Below are positions 37,947-48,774 of a stretch of 64,000 nt of DNA, one piece after another. Numbering within the stretch: position 1 is the first letter of the stretch; each line of letters starts with the position of its first letter. A program made the translations under genes and the position numbers. The stretch spans positions 62,001-126,000 of the forward strand of contig NZ_SLVJ01000002.1 of assembly GCF_004345325.1 (NCBI RefSeq), given 5' to 3'. This DNA is from Acinetobacter calcoaceticus. GTDB taxonomy: Bacteria; Pseudomonadota; Gammaproteobacteria; Pseudomonadales; Moraxellaceae. The notes beneath the pieces are model-generated. The model saw only the letters and a program-made list of their open reading frames with translations, ran no database searches and had not been told where the DNA came from.

Positions 37947-39503
37947 ATGAATATTGAGACTCATCCAGCATTGGACGCTGCAACTCAGACCCAAATCCAG
38001 CCTAAATCTAGCGCAAAGCCCAAAGCTAAACAGATGACTCAGGCTAAAGAGGCCGTGGCAGTCTATGATACGGTGATCGTGGGCGCTGGAATTTCTGGAA
38101 TTGCTGCTGCGATCAAGTTAAAGCAAGCCGGCTATGATGACTATATCGTGTTGGAAAAAGCGCATCGGGTAGGGGGTACTTGGCGTGAAAATACTTATCC
38201 CGGCTGTGGTTGTGATGTGCCATCAGCACTATATTCCTATTCATTCGCACCGAGTAGTCAGTGGAGTCATTTATTTGCCAAACAACCTGAAATTCTTCAG
38301 TACCTCGAACAGACGGCGCAGCAGTTTGAGATAGAGAGCAAGATTGAATTTAACAATCCATTGCTCAATGCGCACTGGGATGAACAGCTTAATCTATGGT
38401 TGATCGAGACCACGCGTGGCGTGTACCAAGCCAGAACGGTGATTTTTAGTACTGGGCCGATCACAGAACCACAATTACCTAAACTCAAGGGGATTGAGGG
38501 CTTTAAGGGTGAGATGTTTCATTCTGCAAAATGGAATCATGACTACGACTTGAGTGGTAAGCGCGTGGCAGTGATTGGTACTGGCGCTTCTGCAATCCAA
38601 TTTGTACCGCAGATTCAGCCTATCGTGGACAAGTTATATGTTTTTCAGCGTACTGCGCCGTGGGTGTTGCCTAAACCTGATTTAAGTTTAGGTGAGCATG
38701 CCAAGTCGGTGGTCCATCGTTTTCCACTGATTCAACGGCAGTGGCGCGCATCGATTGCGCAAGTGTTAAATGTAATTAATTTCGGCTTACGTCATCCTAA
38801 GGTATTGCAACCGGTGAGTTTTCTAAGTCGACAATTGTTGCGTTTGCAAATACAAGATCCAGTGCTGCGTAAAAAAGTCACGCCGAATTTCACCATAGGT
38901 TGTAAGCGTTTATTATTTGCAAATAACTATTATCCTGCCTTGGCTGCTGAGAATACCGAATTGATCGCGCAAGGTCTGGTCGAGATTGATGGCAATACCG
39001 TGGTGGCAGCCAACGGTGAGCGGCACGAAGTTGATGTGATTATTTGGGGAACAGGTTTTGAGGTTTCTCATCCACCGATCGGGCAACGTGTATTTAACAG
39101 TCGGGGGCAGCGCCTTGCCGACTTGTGGAAAGACAGTTCGCCAGAAGCATATTTGGGTACCAGTATTGCGCAACTGCCAAACGCTTTCTTGGTCTTAGGT
39201 CCAAATATTTTGGTTTATGATTCATTTATCGGCATTGCTGAGGCACAAGTGGGTTATATCGTTGATGCCTTGGTGAAGATGAAGGCGCAGCAATTTAAGC
39301 GGTTCGAAATCAAGCCTGATGTACTGCTTGAACATAATCAAAAGGTACAACAGCAACTGCAATATACGGTGTTTAATCAGGGTGGTTGTAAGAGCTATTA
39401 TTTGGATGCCAATGGGCGTAATTTCGCTGCATGGCCATGGTCTTTAAAGCAACTCAAACAGCAGCTTAAGCAGATTGATTTACAGCAGTATGATGTGGTC
39501 TAA
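37947..39503 (+). CDS. Flavin-containing (Baeyer-Villiger-type) monooxygenase
   Basis: 518 residues. After a Lys/Gln/Ala-rich N-terminus of about 35 residues comes the FAD site VYDTVIVGAGISGIAAAIKL, then GGTWRENTYPGCGCDVPSAL. The fingerprint FKGEMFHSAKWNHD fits FxGxxxHxxxW of Baeyer-Villiger and related class B monooxygenases. A second dinucleotide site is VAVIGTGASAIQFVPQIQP. It uses NADPH and O2 to oxidise ketones or other lipophiles. Together with the SDR and PF10118 genes it forms a group resembling lipid or hydrocarbon oxidation clusters. The AlmA-type long-chain alkane monooxygenases of Acinetobacter are relatives, but I cannot call this one AlmA. Confidence 0.85.
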   Translation: MNIETHPALDAATQTQIQPKSSAKPKAKQMTQAKEAVAVYDTVIVGAGISGIAAAIKLKQAGYDDYIVLEKAHRVGGTWRENTYPGCGCDVPSALYSYSFAPSSQWSHLFAKQPEILQYLEQTAQQFEIESKIEFNNPLLNAHWDEQLNLWLIETTRGVYQARTVIFSTGPITEPQLPKLKGIEGFKGEMFHSAKWNHDYDLSGKRVAVIGTGASAIQFVPQIQPIVDKLYVFQRTAPWVLPKPDLSLGEHAKSVVHRFPLIQRQWRASIAQVLNVINFGLRHPKVLQPVSFLSRQLLRLQIQDPVLRKKVTPNFTIGCKRLLFANNYYPALAAENTELIAQGLVEIDGNTVVAANGERHEVDVIIWGTGFEVSHPPIGQRVFNSRGQRLADLWKDSSPEAYLGTSIAQLPNAFLVLGPNILVYDSFIGIAEAQVGYIVDALVKMKAQQFKRFEIKPDVLLEHNQKVQQQLQYTVFNQGGCKSYYLDANGRNFAAWPWSLKQLKQQLKQIDLQQYDVV

Positions 39504-39530
39504 GGCAAATACTGTGAATCACTGAGACTC

Positions 39531-39558
39531 AAAAAAACCGCCCGAAGGCGGTTTTTTT
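39531..39558. terminator. Bidirectional terminator between the monooxygenase gene and gltA
   Basis: AAAAAAACCGCC / GGCGGTTTTTTT around a CGAA tetraloop, between convergent genes. Confidence 0.9.
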
Positions 39559-39590
39559 GATCTTTACAATCAGATATTTATACTCAGATC

Positions 39591-40865
39591 TTAACGCTTG
39601 ATGTCGCGTTGAACTTCGCCAGTGTACAACTGACGAGGACGACCGATTTTGTAAGGACCGCTGTGCATTTCTAACCAGTGGCTGATCCAACCAACGGTAC
39701 GTGCAAGTGCGAAAATAACCGTGAACATTTCAGTCGGGATACCAATCGCTTTAAGGATGATACCTGAGTAGAAATCTACGTTTGGATACAGTTTGCGTTC
39801 AACGAAGTACGGGTCGTTCAATGCAATTTTTTCCAGTTCCATTGCAAGTGCAAGTTGTGGATCGTTGATACCCAATGCTTCAAGTACTTCGTCACACGTT
39901 TGTTTCATGACTTTAGCGCGTGGATCGAAGTTTTTATAAACGCGGTGACCGAAGCCCATGAGTTTAACTTCTTTGCGTTTTACTTTTTCCATGAATTCAG
40001 CAACGTTATCTACGCTACCGATTTCATCAAGCATTTTCAACACAGCTTCGTTGGCACCACCGTGGGCAGGTCCCCAAAGTGCAGAGATACCCGCAGCAAT
40101 ACATGCATATGGGTTAGCGCCAGTAGAACCTGCTAAACGTACTGTTGACGTAGACGCATTTTGTTCGTGGTCAGCATGTAGTGTGAAAATACGATCCATT
40201 GCTTTAGCAAGGATAGGATTCACTTTGTAATCACGATCTGCAGGCGTAGCAAACAACATATACAAGAAGTTTTCTGCGTAGCTCAAGTCGTTACGTGGGT
40301 AAACAAACGGTTGACCCACAGTGTACTTGTAGCTCCACGCTGCAAGTGTAGGAATTTTTGCAATTAAACGAATCGCAGTGATTTCACGATGATTAACATC
40401 TTCGATGTCTAGGTTATTGTGATAGAACGCAGAAAGCGCACCAACGACACCAACCATGATCGCCATAGGGTGTGCATCACGACGGAAACCATTGTAGAAA
40501 CGGCTAACTTGGTCGTGAACCATAGTGTGTTGACGAACTTTTTGTTCGAAATCTGTTTTTTGATCTGCTGAAGGAAGCTCGCCATTTAACAATAAATAGC
40601 AAGTTTCTAAGTAAGAAGCTTGAGTCGCAAGCTGATCGATAGGATAGCCACGGTGTAAAAGCACACCTTTGTCGCCATCAATGAAAGTGATCTTAGACTC
40701 GCATGATGCAGTAGCCATAAAACCAGGATCAAAAGTGAAATGACCTGAGGCCAATACATCTTTAACGTCGATTACATCTGGGCCCAATGTGCCGCTGTAA
40801 ATTGGTAATTCAATTTTTTTGCCATCAAGCTCTAGAACAGCTTTCTTGCCAGTTGCTTCAGACAT
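39591..40865 (-). CDS. gltA: Citrate synthase GltA (type II)
   Basis: Condenses acetyl-CoA and oxaloacetate to citrate. At 424 residues it belongs to the NADH-sensitive hexameric group of gammaproteobacteria. Visible sites: an N-terminal extension ([20 protein letters not shown]), the catalytic His region [20 protein letters not shown], then [34 protein letters not shown] and the Asp region [23 protein letters not shown] site precedes the start. It is transcribed away from the sdh-suc block across a 1.07-kb gap. Confidence 0.97.
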   Translation of the reverse strand: MSEATGKKAVLELDGKKIELPIYSGTLGPDVIDVKDVLASGHFTFDPGFMATASCESKITFIDGDKGVLLHRGYPIDQLATQASYLETCYLLLNGELPSADQKTDFEQKVRQHTMVHDQVSRFYNGFRRDAHPMAIMVGVVGALSAFYHNNLDIEDVNHREITAIRLIAKIPTLAAWSYKYTVGQPFVYPRNDLSYAENFLYMLFATPADRDYKVNPILAKAMDRIFTLHADHEQNASTSTVRLAGSTGANPYACIAAGISALWGPAHGGANEAVLKMLDEIGSVDNVAEFMEKVKRKEVKLMGFGHRVYKNFDPRAKVMKQTCDEVLEALGINDPQLALAMELEKIALNDPYFVERKLYPNVDFYSGIILKAIGIPTEMFTVIFALARTVGWISHWLEMHSGPYKIGRPRQLYTGEVQRDIKR

Positions 40866-41940
40866 TCAATAGATCTCCTGTCCTGGTGGATAATTTATCT
40901 AACTCAATTTACTTAGGATTTAAGTTGAGTCAGACGGATCAAAAATTGCTTTAAGCTTAGTGAGTGCTGTAATTTTGTCAATTATACTTATGGATAAAAT
41001 CGACCGAACTTCCCTTGTTGAGCCAAAGCGTATGAATTAAGGCGAAGCCATTCATTACAACATCAACTCGTTATAATAAGACAAATTGCAAATCAGGTGC
41101 AGAAAATTATAAGCGCCGCAGTGCCACAAGTGGCTGTTTTGACCACTGAAATGATCGTCCAGCGTACGGTTGTCTATAGCCTTGAAGTTGCTTAAGCATA
41201 GAAAAGGCGGAACTTAGCCCGAAAAACTTGTAATTAATCTGAACCAAGTCCTGATTTAAAATACTGAAATATTTATTTTCACTTTAGTGAGTGTTCGACT
41301 AAAAATAATACTTAAATTGCGTGTTCTTTGGCGGATTAATCTCATAAAAAAGTATTCAAGCTATACTTTCGTATAGTAAGTAGACCGATGAATCAACTGC
41401 TCCGAGCAGGGGCGTAAATTTCATCACTGAAGTATGCTGCCATAGCTGGAGTGGGAGCATTGTATTTCATTCATGTGAAATATCACCCTGTTTTGCTGAG
41501 GTCTATGGAGTATTGCACTGAAAATGCGCTGTCTCGATATAACCAATGAATTATTATTCAAAATCAAGACTCGAATCGATTTGTCAACAAAAATTTAATT
41601 CAATTCTTTTCACAGCTTACTTTAGTCTAGGTTGGAAGAAAGTATGCGTGATTATTTTAGCAAGGCGATAGGGCTATAAGCTCGTAAAAACAAGGCTATA
41701 AGCTTTTTGGGGGTTAAGATTAGGTGATTTTAGAGTGGCAGGAAATATCAGCAAATGTTGTAAATGATTCTTATTTGATGGTTTTTTAAAATATTTCATC
41801 CCTGACACGGTTTGTAATTTAGTAACTGACGTTTTATAATTCGGTGTCGTAAAAAAAGTTAAGGCAGTTGCATGCCTGACTGTGCCAGCTTTCCTTCGAA
41901 TTAATTCCAACAAACTCCGGATGGAGTTTTTACTTACAGG
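40866..41940. other. Long gene-free region between gltA and sdhCDAB
   Basis: 1075 bp between two divergent TCA-cycle units. It should hold both promoters. I see no convincing gene. A 57-codon frame without a good start (about 41022-41194) and a minus-strand frame overlapping sdhC are the only open stretches. Some structure is visible, such as CTGCTCCGAGCAG (about 41398-41410) and a stem just before sdhC. Length and structure suggest a long leader or a small RNA. Confidence 0.55.
41912..41931 (+). promoter_or_regulatory. Terminator-like hairpin covering the sdhC ribosome site
   Basis: AAACTCC pairs with GGAGTTT around GGAT and is followed by further T. The GGAG in its 3' arm is the only strong Shine-Dalgarno-like element before the annotated sdhC ATG, 14 nt away. 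It could attenuate transcription or hide the ribosome site. Confidence 0.45.
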
Positions 41941-42342
41941 ATGCCCGCTGTGAAAAGCAACAGACCTGTCAATTTGTCCATGGGTCAAGTTTTAGAAGTA
42001 AACTTAAAATCCCCTGTGGCTATTGCATCAATTCTACACCGTCTCTCTGGTGTCATCGTATTTTTACTCGTACCGGTACTTTTGTGGCTCCTAGACAAAT
42101 CTTTGTCTTCGCCAGAAGGTTTTGCTCAAGTCAAAGAGATTTTCAACGGATTTATCGTACGCTTTGTCGTATGGGTATTCGTAGCCGGTTTGATCTTCCA
42201 CTTTATCGCAGGCGTTAAGCACCTGCTCGCAGATCTTGGTTTTGCCGAAGAACTGCAGAGTGGTCGTATTGCAGCGACTATTTCATTGATTCTGTCTGCG
42301 GTTTGTATCGTCGCAGCATTTGTATGGATTGTGATCAAATGA
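41941..42342 (+). CDS. sdhC: Succinate dehydrogenase cytochrome b556 subunit SdhC
   Basis: Membrane anchor of complex II that helps bind haem b and ubiquinone. At 133 residues it has three membrane helices. SPVAIASILHRLSGVIVFLL carries the conserved Ser and Arg of the quinone site, and HFIAGVKHLLADLGF has the haem-ligand His. The start is uncertain: ATG at 41941 has AGG directly against it, while GTG at 41950 lies 9 nt after that AGG. The stop overlaps the sdhD start (ATGA). It is the first gene of sdhCDAB. Confidence 0.95.
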   Translation: MPAVKSNRPVNLSMGQVLEVNLKSPVAIASILHRLSGVIVFLLVPVLLWLLDKSLSSPEGFAQVKEIFNGFIVRFVVWVFVAGLIFHFIAGVKHLLADLGFAEELQSGRIAATISLILSAVCIVAAFVWIVIK

Positions 42343-42704
42343 AAAGTGCTACTGGTTTAACGGGTTCAGGTACTCGCGATTGGTTTTTACAACGCGTCAG
42401 TGCTGTTATTTTAGCTGTTTATACCGTTGTGGTATTGGGTTGGATCCTGTTCAATGGCGGATTTAACTACGAGCAATGGTATGGCTTTATGATGACATTA
42501 CCGATGAAGATATTATCTTTGTTGGCAGTCTTATCTCTGGTCGCACACGCTTGGATCGGCATGTGGCAGGTATTCACTGACTATGTGACGACTCGCCAGA
42601 TGGGTCCATCAGCTTCGGGCTTACGCCTTGTGCTGACATCAGCAGTGATTATTGCTGTATTTGCATATGCCATCTGGGCTATCCAGATTTTCTGGGCGAA
42701 CTGA
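42339..42704 (+). CDS. sdhD: Succinate dehydrogenase membrane anchor SdhD
   Basis: 121-residue second membrane subunit of complex II. The start at 42339 overlaps the sdhC stop by 4 bp (ATGA), and the longer open frame upstream is out of place. It begins MKSATGLTGSGTRDWFLQRV with three membrane helices. LVAHAWIGMWQVFTDYV contains the conserved His (haem side) and the Asp-Tyr of the quinone site. It is coupled with sdhC and followed by sdhA after 9 bp. Confidence 0.95.
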   Translation: MKSATGLTGSGTRDWFLQRVSAVILAVYTVVVLGWILFNGGFNYEQWYGFMMTLPMKILSLLAVLSLVAHAWIGMWQVFTDYVTTRQMGPSASGLRLVLTSAVIIAVFAYAIWAIQIFWAN

Positions 42705-42713
42705 TAGGAAAAG

Positions 42714-44612
42714 ATGATGGGCGCGATAACCCCTAAAGAAGATTATACAAATATTGAAAACCTCACTTTTGACGCGATTATCGTCGGTGGTGGTGGTTCT
42801 GGTATGCGTGCTTCATATCAACTTGCTCAAGCAGGCTTGAAAGTTGCAGTCCTCACCAAAGTATTCCCAACACGTTCACACACAGTTGCTGCGCAAGGTG
42901 GTATCGGTGCGTCTTTGGGTAATATGCAAGAAGACAACTGGCACTTCCATTTCTATGACACCGTAAAAGGTTCAGATTGGTTAGGCGACCAAGACGCAAT
43001 CGAATTCATGTGTCGTGAAGCACCTAAAGTGGTCTATGAATTAGAACACATGGGTATGCCATTTGACCGTAATGCCGATGGTACGATCTACCAACGTCCA
43101 TTTGGTGGTCACTCTGCGAACTATGGTGATAAACCAGTTCCACGTGCATGTGCTGCTGCTGACCGTACAGGCCACGCACTTTTGCATACGCTGTATCAAA
43201 GCAACGTCAAAATGGGTACTCAATTTTTCGTAGAATGGATCGCACTTGATCTGGTTCGTGACGAAAATGGTGATGTACTTGGTGTGACTGCGATTGACCA
43301 AGAAACTGGTAACATTGCTGTATTCCAAGGTAAAGCAACATTGTTTGCAACCGGTGGTGCAGGTCGTGTTTATCGTGCTTCAACCAATGCTTACATCAAC
43401 ACGGGTGATGGCTTGGGTATGGCTGCACGTGCAGGTATTCCATTACAAGATATGGAATTCTGGCAATTCCACCCGACTGGCGTAGCTGGCGCGGGCGTAT
43501 TGTTGACCGAAGGTTGTCGTGGTGAAGGCGCGATCTTGCGTAACAAAGATGGCGAACCGTTCATGGAACGCTATGCACCGACATTGAAAGACTTGGCACC
43601 GCGTGACTTCGTATCACGTTCTATGGACCAAGAAATCAAAGAAGGTCGTGGTTGTGGTCCTAAAGGTGATTATATCTTGCTTGATATGACGCATTTGGGT
43701 GCTGACACCATTATGAAGCGTTTACCTTCAGTGTTTGAAATTGGTAAGAAATTCGCCAACGTGGATATTACACGTGAGCCAATTCCTGTGGTACCAACGA
43801 TCCATTATCAAATGGGTGGTATCCCGACCAATATTCATGGCCAAGTGGTTATTCCTGACGCGAATGAAAATCGTGAATTGGTTGCTGGCTATGATGAAGC
43901 AAGTAAAGAATATAAATTTGAAGGCGATCGCACCTATACCAAACCGGTAAAAGGTTTCTATGCCATTGGTGAATGTTCTTGCGTATCTGTACATGGTGCA
44001 AACCGTTTAGGTACCAACTCATTGCTTGACTTGGTGGTATTTGGTAAAGCGGCTGGTGAACATATCATTGATTATGTCACTAAGCATCATGGTGATGATT
44101 ATGCACCATTGCCAACCAATGTATTGCAGCAAACCATGGCGCGTATTGGCCAATTGGATAATTCAACTGAGGGTGAAAACGCCCAAGACGTTGCTGATGC
44201 AATTCGTGATATCGTTCAGGATCATGCGGGTGTATTCCGTACTCAAGCCTTGCTTGATGAAGGTGTGAAGCAGATTCTTGCAATTGAACCACGTGTACGT
44301 AACATTCATTTAAAAGACAAATCTAAAGTATTTAACACTGCGCGTGTTGAAGCCTTAGAAGTTGAAAATTTATATGAAGTTGCTAAAGCGACCTTGATCT
44401 CTGCTGCTGCACGTAAAGAATGTCGTGGTGCGCATACTGTAGTTGATTATGAATTGCCTGCAGATCATCCGACTTACTCTTACGGTCGCCGTGATGATGA
44501 GTGGATGAAGCATACTTTATGGTATTCAAGTGATAACCGTCTAGAGTATAAGCCTGTGCGTTACAGTCCTTTGACTGTTGAGCCAATTGAACCTAAGCCA
44601 CGTACATTCTAA
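42714..44612 (+). CDS. sdhA: Succinate dehydrogenase flavoprotein subunit SdhA
   Basis: Oxidises succinate to fumarate with covalent FAD. About 631 residues. FAD loop [18 protein letters not shown], flavin-linking His in [19 protein letters not shown], active-site text [20 protein letters not shown] and the C-terminal [16 protein letters not shown]. Two ATGs stand side by side (42714 and 42717); the AGGAA ribosome site is better spaced for the second. The gene is the third of sdhCDAB. Confidence 0.97.
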   Translation: MMGAITPKEDYTNIENLTFDAIIVGGGGSGMRASYQLAQAGLKVAVLTKVFPTRSHTVAAQGGIGASLGNMQEDNWHFHFYDTVKGSDWLGDQDAIEFMCREAPKVVYELEHMGMPFDRNADGTIYQRPFGGHSANYGDKPVPRACAAADRTGHALLHTLYQSNVKMGTQFFVEWIALDLVRDENGDVLGVTAIDQETGNIAVFQGKATLFATGGAGRVYRASTNAYINTGDGLGMAARAGIPLQDMEFWQFHPTGVAGAGVLLTEGCRGEGAILRNKDGEPFMERYAPTLKDLAPRDFVSRSMDQEIKEGRGCGPKGDYILLDMTHLGADTIMKRLPSVFEIGKKFANVDITREPIPVVPTIHYQMGGIPTNIHGQVVIPDANENRELVAGYDEASKEYKFEGDRTYTKPVKGFYAIGECSCVSVHGANRLGTNSLLDLVVFGKAAGEHIIDYVTKHHGDDYAPLPTNVLQQTMARIGQLDNSTEGENAQDVADAIRDIVQDHAGVFRTQALLDEGVKQILAIEPRVRNIHLKDKSKVFNTARVEALEVENLYEVAKATLISAAARKECRGAHTVVDYELPADHPTYSYGRRDDEWMKHTLWYSSDNRLEYKPVRYSPLTVEPIEPKPRTF

Positions 44613-44626
44613 TCGGGAGAATTGAG

Positions 44627-45337
44627 ATGAGTAGAGGGACGCGTACATTTGAAATCTACCGCTATGATCCGGATAAGGATAAAGCGCCGTACATGCAAAC
44701 GTATAAACTTGAGTTGACTGAAAAGCACCGTATGTTGCTTGATGCTTTACTTGCGTTGAAAGTTGTAGATGAAAGCTTAACATTCCGCCGTTCTTGCCGT
44801 GAAGGTATTTGTGGTTCGGATGGTGTCAACATCAATGGTAAAAATGGTTTGGCTTGTTTGTGGAACTTAAACGATTTACCTGAAAAAATCGTGATTCGTC
44901 CACTTCCAGGATTGCCAGTGATTAAGGATTTGGTTGTTGATATGAACCAATTCTATGATCAATATGACAAAATCCATCCGTTCCTAATCAATGATCAACC
45001 TGCGCCTGCTAAAGAGCGTTTGCAGTCTCCTGAAGAGCGTGATCACTTAAACGGTTTGTATGAGTGTATTTTATGTGCGTGCTGTTCTACAGCTTGCCCA
45101 TCATTTTGGTGGAATCCAGATAAATTCTTGGGTCCATCAGCACTATTAAACGCGTATCGTTTTATTATTGACTCGCGTGATACTGCGACTCAAGAACGTT
45201 TGGCGCGTTTAGATGATCCGTTTTCATTGTTCCGCTGTAAAGGCATCATGAACTGTGTGTCTGTATGTCCGAAGGGGTTAAACCCGACGAAGGCAATTGG
45301 TCACATCCGCAGCATGATGTTTGATCAAGCAGGTTAA
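44627..45337 (+). CDS. sdhB: Succinate dehydrogenase iron-sulfur subunit SdhB
   Basis: 236 residues carrying electrons from FAD to quinone. All three cluster sites are intact: 2Fe-2S in [20 protein letters not shown] plus LACL, 4Fe-4S in [12 protein letters not shown], and 3Fe-4S in [20 protein letters not shown] site precedes the ATG, 14 bp after sdhA. A strong terminator about 33 bp past the stop ends the sdh operon. Confidence 0.97.
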   Translation: MSRGTRTFEIYRYDPDKDKAPYMQTYKLELTEKHRMLLDALLALKVVDESLTFRRSCREGICGSDGVNINGKNGLACLWNLNDLPEKIVIRPLPGLPVIKDLVVDMNQFYDQYDKIHPFLINDQPAPAKERLQSPEERDHLNGLYECILCACCSTACPSFWWNPDKFLGPSALLNAYRFIIDSRDTATQERLARLDDPFSLFRCKGIMNCVSVCPKGLNPTKAIGHIRSMMFDQAG

Positions 45338-45369
45338 GTTTAACTGAACTTAATTTGACCAATGAGATT

Positions 45370-45400
45370 AAAAATGCACATCCTTGGGATGTGCATTTTT
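45370..45400 (+). terminator. Terminator of sdhCDAB
   Basis: AAAATGCACATCC / GGATGTGCATTTTT with a short loop, directly after sdhB. Confidence 0.88.
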
Positions 45401-45933
45401 ATTTGACTTGGTGTTGTTGTTCAAAAAAAGGTAATGAATTGTGAGTAAGTCTGGTTGAAGTTATACTTATAAAGCATCATATGATAAATGGTTATGAAAG
45501 GTATGTATTTAGCTAATTTATAGGTGGTATGTGTCAATAAAATCAATTGGCTGTTGAGTTCATGTTAGCATTTAACAAGTCCGTGTAAGGTGAAAAAAAT
45601 CGATGTTTATGATTGTTTTTTAAGCGTTTTTAACAAAAAATGATCATTTTTCAGGAATGGATGAAGTCGATTTAGAAAAAATATATTTAAGTTTATTTTT
45701 TCTAAGCCGATTTGCAAAAAAATTGCTCGACTGTGTCGAGTATAAGAGTGAGTGATGATGCCAAAGAGGGTATTATGATTCATTGTGTGCATGAGAATAT
45801 TTCTGATGCATCGTACGCCCGCGGTCATTAGCGCCAAAAGGGTGAATGTCAATTTACCAATTTGGCATGATCAATCATGGGTTTGCTTTCCAAGCATCCT
45901 GTAATGTTTTTGCAATAGGAAATGGGTCCACAA
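45401..45933. other. Gene-free, hairpin-rich leader before sucA
   Basis: Between the sdh terminator and sucA lie some 530 bp without a credible gene. Three symmetric elements cluster within 105 bp: AAAAATGATCATTTTT (45636-45651, perfect palindrome), AGAAAAAATA paired with TTATTTTTTCT (about 45676-45704), and CTCGACTGTGTCGAG (45726-45740). They could be regulator sites or part of a structured leader or small RNA. Confidence 0.5.
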
Positions 45934-48774
45934 ATGCAAGAAGTTGCTGACGCATTGCGTCTTGACACTGAACTTTCCGCTGATAGTGCAGCGTATATTG
46001 AAGAGCTTTACGAGCAGTACCTGTCTTCTCCAACCTCAGTCGATGAGGATTGGCGTCAATATTTCGATAAATACCCTAAAGGTGACCAACCGCACGGTAA
46101 TATTCGTGAGCAATTTTTATTATTAGGTCGTAATTCAAGTCGTGTTCAGCCTGTTGTGCAAAGTGAAGTCAGCACTGAACATGAGCGTCGTCAAATCGCG
46201 GTGTTGCAACTCATCGCTGCTTATCGTAATCGTGGTCATCAAAAAGCGTCACTCGATCCTCTTGGGATTGCTAAGCGTGAAGATGTGCCTGATCTCGATC
46301 TTTCCGCACATGGTTTAACAAAATCAGATTTAGATACTGTATTTAATACAGGTAATCTAGCGATTGGTAAATCAGAAGCGACTCTCGGTGAAATGGTCAA
46401 CGCCATGGAAGCAACGTATTGTGCTTCGATTGGTGCTGAATACATGCACATCGTCGATACCAAAGAGAAACGTTGGATTCAACAACGTCTTGAAGGTATT
46501 CGCGGTCAATTCGGTTTTAATGCAGATCAGAAAAAGCATTTTCTTGAGCGTTTGACGGCAGCTGAAGGTCTAGAAAAATACCTCGGTAATAAATATGTTG
46601 GTGCGAAACGATTTGGTGTAGAAGGCGGTGAGTCTTTCATTCCAATGGTGAATGAAATTATTCAACGTGCAGGTTCTGTGGGTTGTAAAGAAGTTGTGAT
46701 CGGCATGCCACACCGTGGCCGTTTAAACTTACTGGTCAATATTATGGGTAAAAACCCAGCTGACTTGTTTGGTGAGTTTGAAGGTAAATCGATCAATAAA
46801 AAAGGCTCTGGTGACGTGAAGTATCACCAAGGTTTTTCTTCTAACGTGATGACTCCAGGTGGCGAAGTGCATTTGGCACTGGCGTTTAACCCGTCGCATT
46901 TAGAAATCGTTGGTCCAGTGGTTGAAGGTTCGGTACGTGCTCGCCAAGTTCGTCGTAAAGACATTGGTGGTGATGACGTATTGCCAGTGATCGTTCATGG
47001 TGATGCAGCATTTGCAGGCCAAGGCGTTAACCAAGAAACCTTCCAAATGTCACAAACCCGTGGTTATACCGTGGGCGGTACCGTACATATCGTGGTGAAC
47101 AACCAAGTGGGCTTTACCACTTCAGATCCACGTGATGCACGTTCGACTGAATATTGTACTGATGTTGCCAAAATGATTCAGGCACCGATTTTCCATGTCA
47201 ATGGCGATGATCCTGAAGCTGTGGTGTTTATTTCTCAGTTGGCACATGACTTCCGTCATACTTTCCGTAAAGACGTTGTGATTGATTTGTTCTGCTACCG
47301 TCGTCGTGGTCATAACGAAGCCGATGAGCCTGCAGCAACCCAACCGATGATGTATCAAGTGATTAGCAAAAAAGCGACGACTCGTACGCTCTATGCAGAT
47401 CAATTGGTTCAACAGAACATTTTGGATCGCGCTGCTGCAGATCGTATGGTTGAAGACTATCGTTCTGATCTAGAAGCGGGCAAACATGTTGCCAATGCAT
47501 TGATCCTTGAACCGAATAAGAAAATGTATGTCGATTGGAGCCCGTATTTGGGTCACGAATACACTGACGTTTGGGATACAACCGTACCTGTAGAACGCTT
47601 GAAAGAGCTTGGCGTAGGTATGCGCAAATTGCCTGAAGGCTTTGTGATGCAGCGTCAAGTATCTAAAGTCATCGACGATCGTTTGAAAATGCAAACTGGC
47701 GAAATGCCATTGAACTGGGGTGCAGCTGAAACTTTGGCTTATGCAACCTTGCTTGATGATGGTTATTTAGTGCGTATTACTGGTGAAGACGTGGGTCGTG
47801 GTACCTTCTCACACCGTCATGCAAAACTACATAACCAAGTCGATGGTTCAGTTTACATTCCATTGTGTCATGTAAAAGAAAACCAACCGCGTACTGCTAT
47901 TTACGATTCTTTATTGTCTGAAGAAGCGGTACTGGCGTTTGAATATGGTTATTCAACCACTTTGCCGAAAAGCTTAATCGTTTGGGAAGCTCAGTTTGGT
48001 GACTTCGTCAACTGTGCGCAAGTCGTGATTGACCAATTCATTGCTTCTGGTGAAACCAAATGGGAACGTGTATGTGGTCTAACCATGTTGTTGCCTCATG
48101 GTTATGAAGGTCAGGGTCCTGAGCATTCTTCAGCACGTTTAGAGCGTTTCTTACAGCTTTGTGCAGAAGAAAACATGCAAGTGATCACGCCGACGACACC
48201 TGCACAGATTTTCCATGCGCTACGTCGTCAAGCGGTACGTCCAATTCGTAAACCGTTGATTGTTACTTCACCAAAATCATTGTTGCGTCATAAATTGGCG
48301 ACTTCAACTTTGGATGAATTGGCTACGGGTACTTTCCAAACCGTGATCGATGAAGTGGATCAAATCAACAAAGCTGACGTTACGCGTTTAGTCCTTTGTG
48401 GTGGTAAGGTCTACTATGATTTACTTGAAAAACGTCGTGAACTTGCATTGAACAATATTGCTATTGTTCGTGTAGAACAACTCTATCCATACCCAGAAAA
48501 ACGTTTGGAAGAAGTGCTTAGCGCTTATCCAAATGTGAAAGAACTTGTATGGACTCAAGAAGAGCCGAAAAACCAAGGCGCTTGGTTATTTATCGCTCCT
48601 CGTCTATATGACGACATCAGCAACTCTGGTAAACAAATTCGCATTAGCTATGCAGGTCGTGATGCTTCTGCCGCACCGGCGTGTGGCTCTGCATACTTGC
48701 ATGCAAAACAACAAGCTCAGCTCGTCAATGACGCACTTGCAATTGTAGCTGAACAATCAGGAGAGACTAAATAA
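45934..48774 (+). CDS. sucA: 2-oxoglutarate dehydrogenase E1 component SucA
   Basis: Thiamine-diphosphate enzyme that decarboxylates 2-oxoglutarate and passes the succinyl group to SucB. About 946 residues from [20 protein letters not shown]; a further ATG at 45922 sits one base after AGGA, so the inner start is preferred. Motifs: [20 protein letters not shown] at the N-terminus, [21 protein letters not shown]-binding [15 protein letters not shown] followed by [12 protein letters not shown], and [20 protein letters not shown]. The stop overlaps the sucB start (TAATG). Confidence 0.97.
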   Translation: MQEVADALRLDTELSADSAAYIEELYEQYLSSPTSVDEDWRQYFDKYPKGDQPHGNIREQFLLLGRNSSRVQPVVQSEVSTEHERRQIAVLQLIAAYRNRGHQKASLDPLGIAKREDVPDLDLSAHGLTKSDLDTVFNTGNLAIGKSEATLGEMVNAMEATYCASIGAEYMHIVDTKEKRWIQQRLEGIRGQFGFNADQKKHFLERLTAAEGLEKYLGNKYVGAKRFGVEGGESFIPMVNEIIQRAGSVGCKEVVIGMPHRGRLNLLVNIMGKNPADLFGEFEGKSINKKGSGDVKYHQGFSSNVMTPGGEVHLALAFNPSHLEIVGPVVEGSVRARQVRRKDIGGDDVLPVIVHGDAAFAGQGVNQETFQMSQTRGYTVGGTVHIVVNNQVGFTTSDPRDARSTEYCTDVAKMIQAPIFHVNGDDPEAVVFISQLAHDFRHTFRKDVVIDLFCYRRRGHNEADEPAATQPMMYQVISKKATTRTLYADQLVQQNILDRAAADRMVEDYRSDLEAGKHVANALILEPNKKMYVDWSPYLGHEYTDVWDTTVPVERLKELGVGMRKLPEGFVMQRQVSKVIDDRLKMQTGEMPLNWGAAETLAYATLLDDGYLVRITGEDVGRGTFSHRHAKLHNQVDGSVYIPLCHVKENQPRTAIYDSLLSEEAVLAFEYGYSTTLPKSLIVWEAQFGDFVNCAQVVIDQFIASGETKWERVCGLTMLLPHGYEGQGPEHSSARLERFLQLCAEENMQVITPTTPAQIFHALRRQAVRPIRKPLIVTSPKSLLRHKLATSTLDELATGTFQTVIDEVDQINKADVTRLVLCGGKVYYDLLEKRRELALNNIAIVRVEQLYPYPEKRLEEVLSAYPNVKELVWTQEEPKNQGAWLFIAPRLYDDISNSGKQIRISYAGRDASAAPACGSAYLHAKQQAQLVNDALAIVAEQSGETK

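Noticed and set aside
41022..41194. 57-codon open frame in the gltA-sdhC gap
   Set aside because: The first codons include no good start and no ribosome site; length is compatible with chance.
41674..41988. 104-codon minus-strand frame upstream of sdhC
   Set aside because: It overlaps the sdhC start, has no good ribosome site and no recognisable domain.
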